A stretch of DNA of 5,937 nt from Archangium sp. (GTDB lineage: Bacteria; Myxococcota; Myxococcia; Myxococcales; Myxococcaceae). The notes below the pieces were generated by a model. That model was not told the DNA's origin. It worked only from the letters and a program-made list of their open reading frames with translations, and did not search any database. Positions 4,442-5,937 of the stretch are shown piece by piece; position 1 is the first letter of the stretch; each line of letters opens with the position of its first letter. The position numbers and the translations under genes were made by a program. The stretch lies in contig JAEUJR010000768.1 in assembly GCA_016793585.1 (NCBI GenBank), forward strand, positions 1-5,937, in the 5' to 3' direction.

Positions 4442-5776
4442 TCAGGAGGCGGGCGAGAAGACGAACGGGTACGCGACCGACACGTCGCTGTCGGGCTTGA
4501 AGGGGAACACCCAACCGCGAATGACGGTCTTGATGCAGCTCGAGACGGCATCATTGCCCAGCGTGTCCTGCTCGATCTCGATCTCCGAGGCGCGCCCACC
4601 CGTGGTGATCGAGAACCGAACGACGACCTTGCCCTTGAGGTTGGGGTTTCGCTTGAGCTCCTTCTCGTAGCAGCCCTGGATGGCCCGAATACGGCCACGG
4701 AGAAACGCGTTGAGCTTGTTCCGATCGATGTCCGCGCTCTCGACCTCGGGAGCCGCGTCGGCGACCTTGCCGCGAATGGCCGCTGGGCCCTTCTCAGCCA
4801 GGTCGACCTTGCCGGTGCCCGACGTGCCGAGCGAGCCGATGTCTGCGGCAGAGCCCGTGCCGCTGCCCCTGGGCCCACCCGCTGCGAGCGCATCGGCCGT
4901 TGCCATGTTCACGCCGCTGGCGCCCGAGAGCGCGCTCGCCACGTCACCGACGCTGTTCGAGCTGCCGAGCACGTCTGCAAAAGCGCCATCTCCAGAGCCC
5001 GCCGCGCCGATGATCTTGAGCAGACCCGACCGCGCCACCTTGGCCTGAAGCTCGGCCTTCTTCTCATTGCTGGTGGCGGCCTTCTCCTTCTTCTCGCCTT
5101 CAGCGACCTTCTCTTCCTTCTTCTCTTCCTTCTTCGGCTCGTCGCCCTTGGCCGTCTCCTTCTTCGGCTCGGGCTTCTTGATCTCCACCGGCATCATCGC
5201 CTTCACGAAGCGGTCAGGCAGCTCTTCCAGCGAGAGCTCCTTCTCTTCGGGAACAGGCTGGCAGGCGATGTACGACGCGCCAGAGAAATGCAGGAAGACG
5301 GACGCGGCGAGGATCGTGAAGAAGAACTGATCGATCTGGCTGAAGAAGTTGCCCTTGACCGTCGGCGGCAGCTCTTCGCGCTTTGGCTCTGGCGGCGGGG
5401 TGACGAACTGGAAGAGCACCGACACTTCGCCGAGCGCGACGCGACCTTTCGAGGCGTCGGTGAGCGGCAGCACGAGCACGTCGCCGCGCGACTTGGCGAG
5501 CCCCTTCTCGCGCGCCTGCTGCAACGTCAGCTCACTGCCGTTGACGTTGACCTTGCCCTCCATGCCCGCCTTGAAGACGAGGGCGTACTGGTTGTTCACC
5601 AACTCGAAGAGCGTGAACGAGGAGGGCAAGTTCGAGACGGGGACGACGAGGGTGTTCTTCGCGTCCTGGCCGACGGTGACAGGCACGCGCCTCTTGAAGG
5701 TGCGGTCCTCGGTGATCTTGGAGCCCTGAATGAGGGCGATTCGGAGATTCTTGCCAGGAGCAGGCGCGGTCGCCAT
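4442..5776 (-). CDS. FHA-like / single-pass / AgmX-PglI C-terminal domain protein (TonB-like)
   Basis: This 444-residue protein probably spans the periplasm. Residues ~10-126 form an FHA-like beta-sandwich in the cytoplasm ('VPVTVGQDAKNTLVVP', 'LPSSFTLFELV'). The phosphothreonine-contacting Arg of the usual 'GR' motif is replaced by Gln37 and no SxxH motif is seen, so phosphopeptide binding is doubtful. One membrane helix lies at ~150-172. Residues ~198-246 are a Lys/Glu/Pro-rich linker, and ~257-325 a Gly/Ser/Ala-rich one. Residues ~352-444 match the AgmX/PglI C-terminal domain ('IQGCYEKELKRNPNLKGKVVVRFSI', given here as its key run around C369, then 'VSSCIKTVIRGWVFPF' with C414). C369 and C414 are the conserved cysteine pair. 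The architecture is like Myxococcus GltG/GltJ(AgmX) proteins of the gliding and envelope machinery, but paralogues are many and no specific name is safe. ATG 5776 is well supported by AAGAGGG five bases upstream. Confidence 0.85.
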   Translation of the reverse strand: MATAPAPGKNLRIALIQGSKITEDRTFKRRVPVTVGQDAKNTLVVPVSNLPSSFTLFELVNNQYALVFKAGMEGKVNVNGSELTLQQAREKGLAKSRGDVLVLPLTDASKGRVALGEVSVLFQFVTPPPEPKREELPPTVKGNFFSQIDQFFFTILAASVFLHFSGASYIACQPVPEEKELSLEELPDRFVKAMMPVEIKKPEPKKETAKGDEPKKEEKKEEKVAEGEKKEKAATSNEKKAELQAKVARSGLLKIIGAAGSGDGAFADVLGSSNSVGDVASALSGASGVNMATADALAAGGPRGSGTGSAADIGSLGTSGTGKVDLAEKGPAAIRGKVADAAPEVESADIDRNKLNAFLRGRIRAIQGCYEKELKRNPNLKGKVVVRFSITTGGRASEIEIEQDTLGNDAVSSCIKTVIRGWVFPFKPDSDVSVAYPFVFSPAS

Positions 5777-5780
5777 GGTG

Positions 5781-5787
5781 CCCTCTT
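5781..5787 (-). promoter_or_regulatory. ribosome binding site of the FHA-like/AgmX gene
   Basis: AAGAGGG on the minus strand has its GAGG core 5 nt before ATG 5776. It is the clearest Shine-Dalgarno sequence in the window and fixes the start of this gene. Confidence 0.65.
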
Positions 5788-5858
5788 CGACAACTCATCG
5801 CGGCAGAAGTTCCGCCGCTGAAAACCGTTGATTTCGTGGAAAACGAAGGTCGATTCCT

Positions 5859-5875
5859 AACCCCGAACAGGGGCT
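5859..5875 (-). terminator. weak hairpin between the two rightmost genes
   Basis: On the minus strand AGCCCC-TGTTC-GGGGTT pairs over 4 G-C bp plus a G-T and an A-T pair. It lies 11 bp past the stop of the rightmost gene. Only two T residues follow, so termination would be weak or Rho-assisted. The 109-bp gap (5777-5885) must also hold any promoter for the FHA-like/AgmX gene; I see no convincing -35/-10 pair in it. Confidence 0.25.
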
Positions 5876-5885
5876 CCCACAAGGA

Positions 5886-5937
5886 TCAGAACGCCTCTTT
5901 CTCGACGCTCTTCTCGACCTTGGGAATGAACGTCTCG
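5886..5937 (-). CDS. C-terminal end of an unidentified protein
   Basis: Only the last 16 codons and a TGA stop (5888-5886) are inside the window; they read ETFIPKVEKSVEKEAF. High G/C at third codon positions and the same strand as the downstream genes support a real gene that enters from the right edge. The fragment is charged and probably helical, too short to assign to a family. It is 109 bp from the FHA-like/AgmX gene and may be in the same transcription unit. Confidence 0.55.
   Translation of the reverse strand, partial: ETFIPKVEKSVEKEAF

Noticed and set aside
5039..5185. An AAG/GAG-rich run that looks like a DNA repeat.
   Set aside because: It encodes the Lys/Glu/Pro linker of the FHA-like/AgmX protein; such low-complexity periplasmic linkers are normal for TonB-like proteins and the frame stays open.

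Overview
The window is high-G+C, gene-dense DNA from a Gram-negative bacterium, most likely a member of the Myxococcota (myxobacteria and relatives). Two things suggest this. One gene encodes a protein with an FHA-like N-terminus, one membrane helix and an AgmX/PglI-type C-terminal domain, an architecture typical of that phylum. A short outer-membrane polysaccharide export lipoprotein also sits directly next to a beta-barrel gene, an arrangement best known from Myxococcus xanthus. No ribosomal or other taxonomic marker is present, so this placement is an inference.

Layout: on the plus strand there are the last ~60 codons of an alpha/beta hydrolase (1-188), then a complete integral-membrane fatty acid hydroxylase of the sterol desaturase superfamily (256-885) and a good hairpin terminator (909-942). 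A gene-free stretch of ~450 bp (886-1331) separates the two convergent gene sets. It holds that terminator, a degenerate ~15-bp tandem repeat and a possible terminator for the opposite strand. Everything else reads on the minus strand, right to left: the last 16 codons of an unidentified gene (5886-5937), the FHA-like/AgmX protein (4442-5776), a stand-alone cyclic nucleotide-binding domain protein (3956-4399), a secreted helical protein of unknown function (3271-3885), an outer-membrane beta-barrel (1950-3203) and the polysaccharide export (OPX/Wza-type) lipoprotein (1332-1943).

How the genes may work together: the last two minus-strand genes are only 6 bp apart and look like a composite OPX/beta-barrel translocon. 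In this model the short OPX protein lacks its own membrane-spanning C-terminal helix, and the barrel supplies the outer-membrane pore. The three upstream genes would give an envelope-spanning TonB/AgmX-like protein, a cytoplasmic nucleotide sensor and a periplasmic helical protein. Whether these belong to the same export or surface machine is inferred only from gene order. No glycosyltransferase, flippase, polymerase or Wzc-type kinase lies in the window. Regulatory candidates are a perfect 16-bp palindrome just upstream of the barrel gene, a possible sigma70-like promoter inside the annotated 5' end of the helical-protein gene, and a 16-nt dyad at the end of the hydrolase gene.
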